From Hypericum androsaemum (Eukaryota; Streptophyta; Magnoliopsida; Malpighiales; Hypericaceae): DNA of 64,000 nucleotides. The position numbers were made by a program, and so were the translations under genes. The notes beneath the pieces are model-generated. The model made no database searches. It had not been told where the DNA came from and saw only the letters and a program-made list of their open reading frames with translations. How positions within the stretch are numbered: the stretch's first letter is position 1; every line of letters begins with the position of its first letter. Below are positions 23,070 through 34,801 of this stretch, one piece after another. The stretch lies in the NCBI GenBank assembly GCA_963995505.1, contig OZ023197.1, forward strand, positions 12,274,475 through 12,338,474. The letters run 5' to 3'.

Positions 23070-23569
23070 TTTTTGAACGAATTGCAACCTAAATTAAGCA
23101 AGACATTTGCAAGGATGACTGTAACCTATGAGTATCTTTTATGTATGGTCGGTCATATATGATTCAAGTTTTATGTGTGGTCGGTCCATCATATATTTTA
23201 GAACCCGAATTTTGGCAAGATCCTTATTTTTTGATAAGATAATGATAAAATCTGAGTTTATCAATTCTATCTGTCATCCGTAAAGTGGTGGATAGTTGTT
23301 CAATTTCAATTTAAGAATATTGACTAGTTTGAAAAATTACACAAAAAATTAATTATTTTCATTTTACCGAAGTTATAAAAAAAAATTAAAAATTATTACT
23401 TTCTCCTCATCGCCGCCGTTCCTCAACCGCCTTCTTTTAAAGTTTTAAGTATTAAGATCCTGCGAGGCCCAAACGCACCGTTTTCTCGCTTTCCGTCTGT
23501 TCCCAACCCCACCCCCGCCACGCCTCCCAGAAATATCAGAATCGGATCATTAACCCATCGGCGTCTCCG
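22880..23569. other. AT-rich spacer with a TA microsatellite
   Basis: No gene. A (TA)n run of about 30 bp lies at 23037-23067. From 23400 onward the composition changes to CT-rich sequence with GC content like a plant promoter and leader, directly before the orphan exon at 23570. Confidence 0.6.
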
Positions 23570-23635
23570 ATGGAGGTCAACGATGGCCTCCTCTTCCCCG
23601 TCGTCAACGTCAACAGATCCGGCACCAAGAGCGAG
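23570..23635 (+). pseudogene. Orphan first exon of an unidentified gene
   Basis: ATG followed by 22 codons (MEVNDGLLFPVVNVN, then RSGTKSE) ending exactly at a GTATCT donor, after a promoter-like CT-rich leader. No continuing exon is found before the LINE sequences at 24.7 kb. This looks like the 5' end of a real gene moved here by duplication or transposition, or truncated. The protein family is not recognised. The reading is an inference from the exon-like look only. Confidence 0.4.
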
Positions 23636-23879
23636 GTATCTACTATTCCTCGCTTTTCTTTTGTTGAGCTTCTATTCCTCGATCATGAATCTGGAATTGC
23701 ATGTACTTAATTAATTGATTGGGTTGAGGGGCGTCTCATGAATGTGGGATGTGCCACTTGGCCGAAGAAGAAGAGGATTGGCAAAAGCAATGAGGTAATC
23801 GGTGGTCGATGGAGAGAGAAGGGATGACGTCATTTTTTAACAGGGTATAATAGTATTTCAAAATTATAAAAAATAACTG

Positions 23880-23993
23880 ATGAAAGACCCGAGAACCATG
23901 GTTTTCAAATACGACCCAAAGAACGATTCGCTCTAGTCTTTGGGTCGCATTTTAACTGGTATGACCGGTTGGACCGTCAATCGGACTAGTACT

Positions 23994-24025
<32 letters not shown>

Positions 24026-24400
24026 TATAATTTTATTAATATTTTAATTACCCTTATCTCACAACCCTAACTTTTTCTTTCTTTTTTGACCCACCATAAC
24101 CTTGAAATCATATATATATATATATCGGACCAAACATGATTTTTCTCTTTTTATTATGGTTTGGTCAATTTTTGGGTCAAAATAGCTGACCAACCCTGAT
24201 TTTTTGGTTCAACCTTATGAACCAGAAAAATGGAATAAAAAATTTGGTCAAATTGCCTGGTCTGACCATTTTTTGGACGGTTGGTAAGGTTGGCGGTTTG
24301 ATGGTCATACCCGATACGTTTTCCCGACCAAATTGTGGTCTGACTGGTCGGACCATCGGTCGGACCGCATATTTGATTATCATGCCGAGAACAATATTTA
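23880..24400. repeat. GGTC/GACC-rich repeat with TA microsatellite
   Basis: Contains (TA)n at about 23994-24020 and 24110-24125, and many GGTC and GGACC words, including GGTCGGACCATCGGTCGGACC with local dyad symmetry. Related words in changed order recur at 25022-25110. Probably an old transposon remnant; the class cannot be decided. Confidence 0.4.
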
Positions 24401-24689
24401 TGTTTTTTTTTGGTAAAAGTCGAGGGTATTAGCCGAGCAATCTTTGTTAATCACATGTCAGAAAAATGAGTACAACATGGAAACTAACACTCCTCGAATC
24501 GTCAAGATAGATGTCTAGACAACATACACATAACCTATCTTAAAAAACATAATCAGAATGAATAGTCAAGACATGCTTGAATAAGGCATCAATAATACTG
24601 TTTCCTACCCTACGTGTGCCGTATGAGTCTCCCAATCCTGCTTGAGGAGCCCTCTCGTGCAACTAATCAAGTTAGACAGTGGATGACCT

Positions 24690-24960
24690 CATACAACATC
24701 TCTGTCCACACAAGGATGCGCTAAGGAAGAATTCTCCTCTATCACCAAACGGCAAACTCCACTCTCCCATGTTAGTTCTAATCTTAAAATTAGTGCCCAA
24801 AGCTCACCTATCAGGGTAGAACAATAGCCAACTTCCTTGTTAAAACTTGTCACCCGACATCCTGAACTATCTTGAATGACTCCACCAGCGCCTGATAGCC
24901 CCTGGTTACTAGCTGACATATCTTTCGTGTTTAATTTTGTGAATCTATCTGGGTGGGCGA
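24690..24960 (-). mobile_element. LINE RNase H relic (minus strand)
   Basis: The minus strand encodes G-A-G-G-V-I-Q-D-S-S-G and, after T-S-F-N-K-E-V-G, the words GELWALILRLELTWE. These match the RVT_3-type RNase H of plant non-LTR retrotransposons (first beta hairpin and the helix with the catalytic Glu). The rest is lost. It is oriented opposite to the larger LINE fragment that follows at 25.1 kb. Confidence 0.65.
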
Positions 24961-25129
24961 GTAAAAAAAAATAGAATACCTTGTTGTAGGTGTAACAGAA
25001 TATTCCGGTTAATCGTAACCATAGTTTTAAAATGTTGATTTTCGTACGACCCAAATTTTGGTCCGTTCTTTGGATTGTCCAGTCTGATTGATCGAACCAC
25101 CGGGACCAAATTTTTTAAATATTATTTGG

Positions 25130-26641
25130 TAAAACATGCTAGCTTGCCGACTAATTTCTAAACCACACACAAAATATCATCCAAATAAAGGTCGCAGGCC
25201 TTCCTGGATGTGGTCTAGCCTGATGGAGGGAAGAGATACTCTTCTGAAGGGACTCCTCGTTAGGATTGGAGATGGAAAATCAACTGATCTTTGGCGTGAT
25301 CCCTGGCTGCCATCCTTGCCAAACTTCAAACTTCATCACCGATTTTTTTCTCCTTCCTCTTTGTCATTTGTCTCAGATTTGATCTGTCATTCTACTAGAA
25401 TCTGGAAGAATGATTTGATCTTAAACTTGTTTAATCCTACTGAACAACAGGACATCCTTGACATTCCTCTTAGCAGGGTTGTGAGTCGTGACAGGTTCGT
25501 TTGGCAGCATTGTGACGATGGCATTTTCACTGTCAAAAGAGGTTATAATTTCCTAAAAATGCAGCAGATGTTGGTAAGCCAAGCTCTTCCTTTGGCTGTC
25601 TCTGTTAGCTCTTCCTGCTGGAAAAGAATTTGGAAGCTAAAGGTCCCCCCGAAAGTTCAGAACTTTATTTGGAGACTTGCTCAGAATGGGATTGCCTCTG
25701 CTGCCAACTTATTTCGCAGACATTTATCTTTGTCCCATATATGTCAAGTGTGCTTTGAGGATGAGGAATCCGTCTTGCATATGCTTTTTATCTGTCCTCA
25801 TGCTCGTGCTTCTTGGCATTGCAGTCCCTTGGGTCATTTGTTTGATCTTTCTTTGCATACTACTTTCAAGGATTGGCTGATTTTTATTATGGACTTGTTA
25901 CATTTGGCTGATAACTTGCCTCATGTTTCGTTTGCTATGCAATTATGTTGGAGCATCTGGTTATCTAGGAACAAGTTTATCTATGAAGGTACCCGTATCG
26001 ATCCGATTTTGACTACATCACTTGCCTCTCATTTCTGCAATGAATATTTGCAGGTGACAGGTACGACGTTTGCTAGCTGCGTTTGTGAATCGCTGATACA
26101 AGTTTCATGGATTGCTCCTGCTCAAGGTATCTTGAAATTCAATTGCGACGCTTCCTGGGTGGAGACCTCCTCTCCGACTGGAATTGCTGTGATTGCCCGT
26201 AACTTTCGAGGCCAGGTCTTAGCTAGTCAGTTTGATTTAGCCCTTGTTTCTTCGCCTCTGGAAGCTGAGTTGAGGGCTATTGCTTTGGCTATTTCTATTA
26301 TCCACAAGGATCACCTGCTCGTTCAGACTTGTATTGAGACGGACTGTCGCCTGGCTTTCTTGTTCTTACAAGATATTCACTCAAGAGTCCACTGGAAGCT
26401 GGATTATTTAGTCAACGACATCCGCCTTTTGCTCTCTCAGTTACCACTTTGTACTCTGACCTTGATTTCTCGTTCACAAAATCAAGCCTCTGATTGGCTA
26501 TGTAAGCAAGTAAGGGTTGGTGGTCTTCCTGGTAATTGGTTGTGTGTTCATCCTCTAGCACTTGATGTGCTGCTGTACAGTGACTTCCCTACTTAAGGGT
26601 TTCTCTTTCAATATATGGCTACGTAGTTTTTTTCAAAAAAA
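25130..26641 (+). mobile_element. 5'-truncated LINE (L1-type) retrotransposon
   Basis: A 486-codon frame (25136-26596) holds the 3' third of an L1-type ORF2: the end of the reverse transcriptase (IGDGKSTDLWRDPWLPS), the zinc-binding zf-RVT domain (WKLKVPPKVQNFIWRL, CQVCFEDEESVLHMLFICP), and an RNase H with catalytic acidic residues still visible (KFNCDAS, EAELRAI, ETDCR, NQASDWL). The frame has no stop, suggesting a fairly recent insertion. The usual endonuclease and most of the reverse transcriptase are missing, as expected from 5' truncation during target-primed reverse transcription. The 3' end runs into a short A tract at about 26634-26641 and then directly into NLR promoter sequence. Target duplication was not identified. 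Confidence 0.85.
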
Positions 26642-26765
26642 ACCTCACCATTGACCGACTCTATCCAAAGTCAATGATAATTGAAGTCTCATTTTCAACG
26701 TCGCTCTCGATAAGCTCGACTCTATTTTGCTAAGTCAATAATAGTTACGCATAAAAATATTCAAT
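26641..26765 (+). repeat. Remnant of a duplicated NLR promoter (left part)
   Basis: CCTCACCATTGACCGACTCT and GATAAGCTCGACTCTATTTT correspond to CTTCACCATTGGCCGACTGT and GATAAGCTCGGCCGTATATT upstream of NLR1 (7862-7990). The match continues after Copia A at 31461 (ATTATTGACTT) and near 31890-31950 (AATAATAATTAACGAA). The copia element therefore sits inside this promoter copy. Confidence 0.75.
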
Positions 26766-27054
26766 TATTATGTATTAATTATGGATGCCATTTCCTCCCT
26801 CCATGTTCTCCGTGTTCTCTTCCATGTGCTCCATAAAGCAAGCTTCCATGTTCTTCTCCATGTGCTCCATAAAGCAAGCTTCCATGTTCTCCTCCATGTG
26901 CTCTCATCCACCTTCTCCATTTAGCCTATAAATAGAACTCATTGTATTACCATTTGAGACACAATTCTTGATCTATTAATGAGAACTTCATTCTCTACTC
27001 TCTTCCATATTATTCTCTATATTTATTTGCTTAGATTATAGATAATTTATAACA
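26766..27054 (+). repeat. 5' LTR of Copia A
   Basis: 289 bp, TATTAT to ATAACA, with a TATA box (TATAAATA, 26927-26934) and three imperfect copies of a CTCCATGTGCTCCATAAAGC-type unit of about 34 bp in its first half. Sequence right after it begins CGTTATCAGCACGA, the likely primer-binding region. Confidence 0.88.
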
Positions 27055-27599
27055 CGTTATCAGCACGAATCTCTACCAAGTTCTCAATAATTTCTTGAGA
27101 AGAATTGAGCTTAACTTTTGTAAGTATTCTTACTCATTCTTGTTAGATTCTCATTTATAATTATTCATTCTTGTTGGATTCTCAATGTTATTAAATCACA
27201 TGAAGCTTTGTTCTTGCTCATAAATGATTTTCTCAAAGAAAATAATTTTGTAAAATTTTCTTTGCAAAAATTGGATTTATTTGGTAAAGATTTTTCATGA
27301 AAAAACCTTCTGTTGTCCTTTTATAAAATAATTAGAAACCTCTAGGGATCTATGTGCAATTTGCATGTGTAACGCGGATTGGGATTATGCCCTTATTTGC
27401 ACACGCGAGAAAATTCTAGGGACTGAACTGTACGTTTACACATTTAACAAGGATTGCGTCCTTGCTTGCACACGCGTCAAACTAATAGGTACTAAACGGA
27501 TATTATGCGCGCTGAGAAAAAAAAAGAGAGAAAGGGAATAGAATTACAGATTAGTACTTTATATTTTCTCGTATTTTCAAATAAGGACAGAATATCAAT

Positions 27600-30500
27600 T
27601 TAATCATTTGTTGATAAAATACGAGGCCCGTCCAACTGGTTATGCTCCATTCCCTGAAGTGAATGCGACAAAATTTAATTATAGAGGCCGGGGTCGCGGT
27701 CGTGGACGTGGTAATGGTCGTGGAGGATATGGTTACCGTGGTGGTAATTTTAAGAACACGTCTCGCCACCTGAAGTGGGAGAACAAAGAAAAGAAACCAC
27801 GAAGAGATGGTGATAGTGGAATAAAAATGAAAAATTCATGTCATCGTTGTGGATGCAAAGGCCACTGAGCTCGCACCTGCTGTGCACCAAAGTATCTAGT
27901 TGAGCTTCATCAAGATGATAGCTCTGGCATTATGAACATGGATGGTAGCCCTGAATTTGGCCTAAATGACTTCACTCATTTGGATGTTGCTGATTTCCTT
28001 ATTGAATAGCAGTTTAATATCCATGTTCTTGTTCATTTCTTAAGTATATTTCCTGGTTTTTTCTATTATCGTATTTTCGTTGCTTAAATTTAATATAAAT
28101 ATTTCTTTATGATGAGTATGAAATTGGCAGGAGTTGGCTCATCTACTCGAGAAGGAGATCTGTCTTTAGCAGATAGTGCCACAATGCACACCATACTTAA
28201 GGATGATAAATATTTCCTTCATTTGCAAATGCTAGAGGCAAATGTTAGTACTATATCAGAAACTGCGAATTTAATTGAAGGCTCCGGAAGAGCTAATTTA
28301 TTATTACCTAGAGGTACGAATTTTTGCATAAATAATGCATTATATTCTCCTAAGTCTCAAAAAAACTTATTAAGTTTCAAAGATATACGCCAAAATGGGT
28401 ATCATGTTGAGACAACAAATGAAGGAAACAAAGAATATTTGTACATCACAAAAATTATTCCGGGTAAAATGTATTTGTTAGAAAAGTTACCCGCTTATTC
28501 ATATGGTTTATATTATACATATATATTAGTGCAATGGAGGCACATGCAACAGTAAACCAGAAGTTTACTGATTTCGTAATTTGGCATGACCGGCTGGGCC
28601 ATCCCGGGTCAATAATGATGCGAAGAGTTATTAATAATTCATGTGGACATTCTTTAAGGAACCGGAAGATTTTTCAATCCAATGAATTGTCATACGCTGC
28701 ATGCTCTCAAGGTAAATTAATAACCAGGCCATCACCAGCTAAAATTGGGGCTGAATCCCTCGGATTTTTGGAACGTATATATGGTGATATATGTGGACTT
28801 ATTCATCCACCATGTGGACTATTTAGATACTTTATGGTATTAATTGATGCATCAACTAGATGGTCACATGTATCTTTACTATCAACTCGTAACCTGGCGT
28901 TTGCGAGATTACTAGCCCAGTTAATTTGATTACGAGCTCATTTTCTAGATAATCCCATTAAGACCATTCGTCTTGATAATGCTGGTGAATTCACTTCTCA
29001 AACATTCAATGATTATTGTATGGCCATCGGTATAAATGTTGAACATCCTATAGCTCATGTTCACACTCAAAAATGGTATTGCCGAATCATTTATTAAACG
29101 GATTCAATTAATTGCAAGGCCATTACTCATGAGAGCGAAACTCCCTATTTCTGCTTGGGGACATGCTGTTTTACATGCAGCAATGTTAATTCGCATCAGG
29201 CTAACAAGTTATCATGAATTCTTCCCATTACAATTGATTTATGGTCAGGAACCAAATATTTCCCATCTAAGAATTTTTGGATGTGCGGTTTATATTCCAA
29301 TTGCTCCACCACAACGCACTAAAATGGGACCCCAAAGAAGGTTAGAAATATATGTTGGGTTTGAATCTCCATCGATAATAAAGTACATTGAGCCACGTAC
29401 TGGAGATATATTTACGGCACGTTTTGCCGATTGTCATTTCGATGAATCAATATTTCCAACATTAGGGGGAGAAACTAAGCAGCCTGAAAAAGATATTAGC
29501 TAGAATGAATTATCATTGTATTATTTAGATCCTCGCACAAAGCAAAGTGAACTTGAAGTTCAAAAGATAATTCATCTGCAGAATTTAGCTAATCAGTTGC
29601 CAGACGCTTTTGCTGACCCAAAGAGAGTGACTAAGTCATATATTTTGGCTGCTAATGCTCCTTTTAGAATTGATGTCCCTGAAGGACGATCAATTATTGC
29701 CAATGAAAATAAGGCACAAATTAAATGTGGTAGACCTATTGGTTCCAAAGATAAAAATCTTCGTAAAAGAAAAGGAGCAAAATATCAAAATGGTCAAACC
29801 GATGATATCTTGACTCCTGAAGAGTCCCTAGTCAATATTAATATCAAGGAAGGGCAGACTCTAGATGAGTCACTTCCAATGGAAGATCAGGTACCTGAAC
29901 ATTGTGATAATCATGAGATCTCAATAAATTATGTTATGACTGGAGAAAAATGGAACCAAAATGAAGTTATCGTCGACGATATTTTTGCCTACCATGTAGC
30001 GCTAAATATTATGGAAGATGAAGAGGATCTAGAGCCAAAATCTATCAAGGAATGCATGCATAGAAAAGATTGGCCAAATTGGAAAGACGCAATGAAATCT
30101 GAATTAGATTCACTTGCGAAACGTGAAGTTTTCGGACCTGTAGTCCGCACACCCAAAGGGGTGAAACCTGTAGGATACAAATGGGTATTTGTGCGTAAAC
30201 GAAATGAGAAAAATGAAGTCGTGAGATATAAAGCACGACTTGTCGCACAAGGTTTTTCTCAAAGACCTGGTATTGATTATGAAGAGACATATTCTCTTTT
30301 GGTGGATGCAATCACGTTTTGATATTTGATAAGTCTGGCAGTACATGAAAAGTTGAATATGCGTCTTATGGATATTGTTACAGCCTATTTATATGGCTCA
30401 CTGGATAGTGATATTTATATGAGAATCTCAGAAGGATTCAACGTACCAGAAGTACGTGATTCTAGTCAAAAAGGACTATACTTGATTAAAATTATGTCGA

Positions 30501-30960
30501 TCTTTATATGGATTGAAACAATCAGGGTGCATGTGGTATAATCGTCTTAGTGACTACCTATTAAAGGAAGGCTATAAAAATGATCCAATCTGTCCATGTG
30601 TTTTTATAAGGAGATATGAACCTGAAGTTCGTTATAATTATAATTTATGTTGATGATCTCAATATCATTGGAACTCCCGAAGAGCTCCAAAAGGTAATTG
30701 ATTGTTTGAAGAACGAATTTAAAATGAAAGATTTAGGAAAGAGCAAACTATGTCTCGGATTGCAAATTGAACATCTTGAAGATGGAAATTTTATGCATCA
30801 ATCAGCTTATATAGCAAAGGTGCTAAAACGCATCCATTGAACACTTTGTTCAATGAATTCGTTCAAGTGACAATTTGGCAGATCTATTCACGAAATCTCT
30901 GCCTATTGCAATTTTTGAGAAGCATGTTCGTAATATTGGTCTGAAACGACTCAGAGATCT
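27600..30960 (+). pseudogene. Disrupted gag-pol of Copia A
   Basis: Pieces in order: RG-rich stretch and zinc knuckle CHRCGCKGH (27610-27880), where a TGA falls just after the His, before the last Cys; protease region with LADSATMHTIL (about 28160), having D-S-A at the active-site position; integrase zinc-finger and core (28534-29503), shifted twice and interrupted at 28929; reverse transcriptase (29516-30840), stopped at 30320 and shifted near 30500, with the YVDD motif at about 30646-30657 preserved; and the final LADLFTKSLP tail (30879-30965) after loss of nearly all RNase H. Most of gag is absent. It cannot encode a working polyprotein. Confidence 0.85.
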
Positions 30961-31175
30961 CAAATGATGCAGACATGAGGGGGAGATATCATTTTACACT
31001 GTACTCTTTTTCCTTAACCACGGTTTTGTCCCAATGGGTTTTCCGGGTAAGGTTTTAATGAGGCAGTAATTTTATGATAATGTACTCTTTTTCCTTTGAT
31101 TAGAATTTTTCCCATAGGATTTTTCCTAATAAAGTTTTAATGAGGCATATTATTCAAATGGCATCCAAGCGGGAG

Positions 31176-31455
31176 TATTATGTATTAATTATGGATGTCA
31201 TTTCCTCCCTCCATGTTCTCCTCCATGTGCTCCATAAAGCAAACTTCCATGTTCTTCTCCATGTGCTCCATAAAGCAAGCTTCCATGTTCTCCTCCATGT
31301 GCTCTCATCCACCTTCTCCATTTAGCCTATAAATAGAACTCATTGTATTACCATTTGAGACACAATTCTTGATCTATTAATGAGAACTTCATTCTCTACT
31401 CTCTTCCATATTATTTTCTATATTCATTTGCTTAGATTATAGATAATTTATAACA
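31176..31455 (+). repeat. 3' LTR of Copia A
   Basis: 280 bp copy of the 5' LTR, lacking one 9 bp stretch in the CTCC-rich repeat and differing at about four other sites. Ends ATAACA, followed by the TCAAT target duplication. Confidence 0.88.
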
Positions 31456-32049
31456 TCAATATAATTATTGACTTAGGGTTTTCAGCTTTTCAAGTCAAGT
31501 CAGACAATTAAAGTGGGTAACTACATTGATCTTAGTAAAATGTGCTTTAGATGCACATGGTTCTAAGTTAATGTCAGATAAAAAGAATTTTGGTTATAGC
31601 CCTTCTCATACGGTAATAGAGGTGGAGAAGCGACCTTGCAATTGCATTGGTTTATATTCTAAATAAAATAGAGGTTCTAAAATTTTCAATGTAGCTACAT
31701 GGTAAAGTTGAGGAGCCTCGGGTTATATATATTTTAAATTAATGATAGACTATATAAAGTTTATTTTTTCCTATATTTTATAAAAAAATCAATGATTTAA
31801 GACATTTGAACTATAAGTAAAATTTTTATATGGTGGCAAAATATTACAGATTGATTTTATTGAAAGTCTGATCGGCTACTCCACCTAGCCACGAAAGTCA
31901 ACAATAATAATTAACGAACTAGAATAACAATCGAATATCTACTAGTTGATTGAAATAACTAGTCAATCTACTATTTCACCAAATATGTACATTGTACTTT
32001 ATAGTCCTATACTATTGGTTCCCAAATACACCTCATTATTTCTCTAGCT

Positions 32050-32280
32050 AGACTCGGAGGTTTGGGAAAACAACACTTGCTCAATTTAGATACAAAGAAA
32101 ATTTTGAGTTAAACGTATGAGTTTGGATATCTAATATTTTGATCTCAAATCAATTGTTGAGAAGGTTATTTATTTAAATGACAAGAGGGAAAAACATCTC
32201 TTGCTCAAATTATATACAATGATAAAGGAAGTGAAAGAAAAATTTAAGCTCAAAGTATTGGTTTGGACATGTAACTTTTT
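32050..32280 (+). pseudogene. Two tandem NB-ARC P-loop relics of a lost NLR
   Basis: GGAGGTTTGGGAAAACAACA at 32057, followed by TTGCTCAA, AAAATTTTGAGTTAAA, ATATCTAATATTTTGAT and TCAATTGTTGAGAAGG, is the P-loop to RNBS-A region of the cluster with stops and indels. A second partial copy (32180-32275) starts at GAGGGAAAAACATCTCTTGC and repeats the same segment. In the second duplication unit these lie where NLR1 stands in the first. Confidence 0.8.
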
Positions 32281-32884
32281 TTTACGGAAAATCAACTAGG
32301 TATTTGTGATTTAGAAATCTCCTCATATGATTTTTTAGTTTCGTATTTTTGTTATAGTTTAAATTTTAAATTATATTTTTTGATAACTATAATAAATGAA
32401 TAAATAAATTATATTCTACGTAGTCATTCCTGTAAAAATTGTCCGATAAGGAGAATTAATAAAAAAAATGGAATGCATTGCGACCAATATTACCAACTTC
32501 AACTGATGAGTTACTTAGTAGGCCCTTGCCTAAAAAGGAGCTCGTAAAAAGCTAGAACACTTGCAATGGTGAAGGAGAGGATGATCGAATGGACGCTCAT
32601 TTTTTTCAAATATCTGTTATCTAAAATCGAGTATCATTAAATTTTATTGTAGGGATAAATTTCACAATAGTACTTATACACTTGTAAAATTTGAATTCAG
32701 TAATTTTTTAAGTAAATCAAAATTTATTAACACCGAAAATACGATCGACGAACTACCGTTAATAAATTGATCCTCACATTCTGTAACCTCTGTGAATGGT
32801 AAGCGGAGAAATTCAGGAATGGTACAAATAAGAAAAATTCAACGCTGGGTTTATAGGATGAGACAATTAGCCTTGTGATGGCTC

Positions 32885-33005
32885 ATTTTTGGGGCCCAAG
32901 AAAAACGCGTTTTTACTTTTTAAATCTATTTCATTTTTAAATTTATTTATTTTCAGAGCCCAAAAACGCGTTTTTGGGGCCCAACAAATAAGAAAAACGC
33001 GGTTT
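32885..33005. repeat. Palindromic ACGCGT-containing repeat
   Basis: AAAAACGCGTTTTT occurs twice, about 70 bp apart, and a related GGTTTT/AAAACC variant follows. GGGGCCCAA flanks the first and follows the second, and the two halves can pair as an inverted repeat. It could be the remains of a foldback element; no target duplication was found. Confidence 0.45.
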
Positions 33006-33986
33006 TAAATACAGCGGTAGAATATTGTTTACTCTGGGATGGCAGAAATGTATCTGGTGATTATTAAAAAAAAGTACATATTTAGATTCAACCCCACCAT
33101 GCAAATTTCGTATTGTGAATACGAAATAAATTATCGTAATATGGCCAAATACGAAATAAATTTTCGTGTTGCACAAAAATAGACAACAAATTTATTGTAA
33201 CCAATTGGTTTGTGAGCTTGCATCAACCCGGTTTCCGAATGCAACAGTAAAATAAGGAAACTACACATATTTCTTGGTCGAAAACGGAACACTCGTCGGG
33301 TTGGCAAATACGGATTCAGCATATGAATCCAAATAAAACTGGCCCGGTATCCATCATCAAACCTACCAATGTCTTAATGCATATAAGAAGACAAACTTTG
33401 ATACATGGGAGACGCGTAGAACACGTGGATATTGAAAGACAAAGTGGGAAGCAGGTAAGAAGAAACCTACCAATATATCTTGATGCATATAAGAAGACCA
33501 AACATACGCCAACCATCTCAAGCCTTGTATAATCAAGTGCAAATCACTCTCGCTCACATTTTCTTACTTTACACCTAAAGCATGTAGGCACCCAACCGAG
33601 TTTAAAGTTGTGTTGTTCGGAATCCAATCCGAAGAAATTCTATTTAAAAAAAAAAAGAAATTCAATTCGAAGATCTTTGCTTTAACGACGACGATTGTAT
33701 ACAGTTTGTTAAAACTGTAAGTATACTTTTACTTTTCTCAATATTGTTTAACATACGACTATATACGTATGTCCTAAATCATAGTAAGCTCAGCTGCACA
33801 AATCTAACATGTGAAACATTTATTATTTACTAAATCTAACCAACATAAAGTTGCGAACTTTGCCTTAAAATAGGATGCTATGCTGTTGGTTTAATGCTTG
33901 TTGTTCTGGGTCACCGGCGAACCCTTTTTCTCATTTTGTATTCTTTCATTCGGGTATTGGTTTTTCAAATTAAGGAGACTTATTTT

Positions 33987-34738
33987 TGTTGTATCGGAGG
34001 GTTCGGTGTACTTGATTAGGATCTACGGCAGTCGAGGCAAGTGTTGGACACTTTCTCCGTAAGACGAGATTGCCCCGTATATTTCAGTGCGGTACGGGCT
34101 ACGGCAATCGTTCCCAAGATACAACGACTGTTCGGGCATTTCCAAGAACGTTGCACACGTATCTCGAAACTTTCGGGCGAACCCTTATATACCCAGAACT
34201 TTCGGACTATTTGTAAGTGAAGAACGGGGGGAGAGGAGAAGACAACAATGCTTATGGAATGCACTTGCTACTGGGATGGATTGCTAATGAGGGGGAGAGG
34301 CCTATTTATAGGCGCTGGAAGAGTGGCAGACATGCACTCTGAAGGGGCACGAGGCATTTCCGAAGAGATGCGACTCAGGCAGGCAGCCAGATCGCTTGTG
34401 GCCCTTTGGAGATGTCCCTTCGCTAGGCAGATAGGCTGGCTGCGCTCGTGGCCCTTCGGTGGCATTCTCGCAACCCTTCGGCCGTCTGGAAGCCTCCAGG
34501 ACGTTCCAGCCCTTCGTGCCTCTTCGTTGGCCATCCTGGAAGGTACTCGCAGTCCCTCGTCACTTCGGTGCAGTCCCTCGTCACTACGGTAGCCACGCAG
34601 CTCTCTCCGGACTCGGGCAAAATATTTAAGGCTCCTCCAGACGATGCGCACGTGCGAAGTGCCAAGTGCGCCACAAAGCGCCCATTGCGACCTGCGTCCA
34701 ATGTGCCATGCGCACGTGCACGTGCGCGAGCACGAGCG

Positions 34739-34801
<63 letters not shown>

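Larger units (their letters stand above)
26766..31455 (+). mobile_element. Ty1-copia retrotransposon A, complete ends, defective interior
   Basis: 4,690 bp element with two similar LTRs, flanked by the 5 bp direct duplication TCAAT (26761-26765 and 31456-31460). LTR ends are TATTAT and ATAACA, so the terminal dinucleotides are TA...CA rather than TG...CA. The internal part has the copia order: gag zinc knuckle, protease, integrase, reverse transcriptase, then only the tail of RNase H. It carries many stops and shifts. The polypurine tract just before the 3' LTR reads AAGCGGGAG. By eye the LTRs differ by about four substitutions and one small indel in some 280 bp, suggesting recent insertion. 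Confidence 0.9.
31461..33986. other. AT-rich spacer with NLR remnants
   Basis: No intact gene. It contains the right part of the broken NLR promoter copy (31461-31500 and 31890-31960), two P-loop relics (32050-32280), a palindromic ACGCGT repeat (32885-33000), and at 33310-33460 a diverged piece of the repeat family seen at 19.9-20.6 kb. Sequence just left of Copia B (33900-33986) rejoins 40367 onward as the upstream region of NLR3. Confidence 0.55.
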
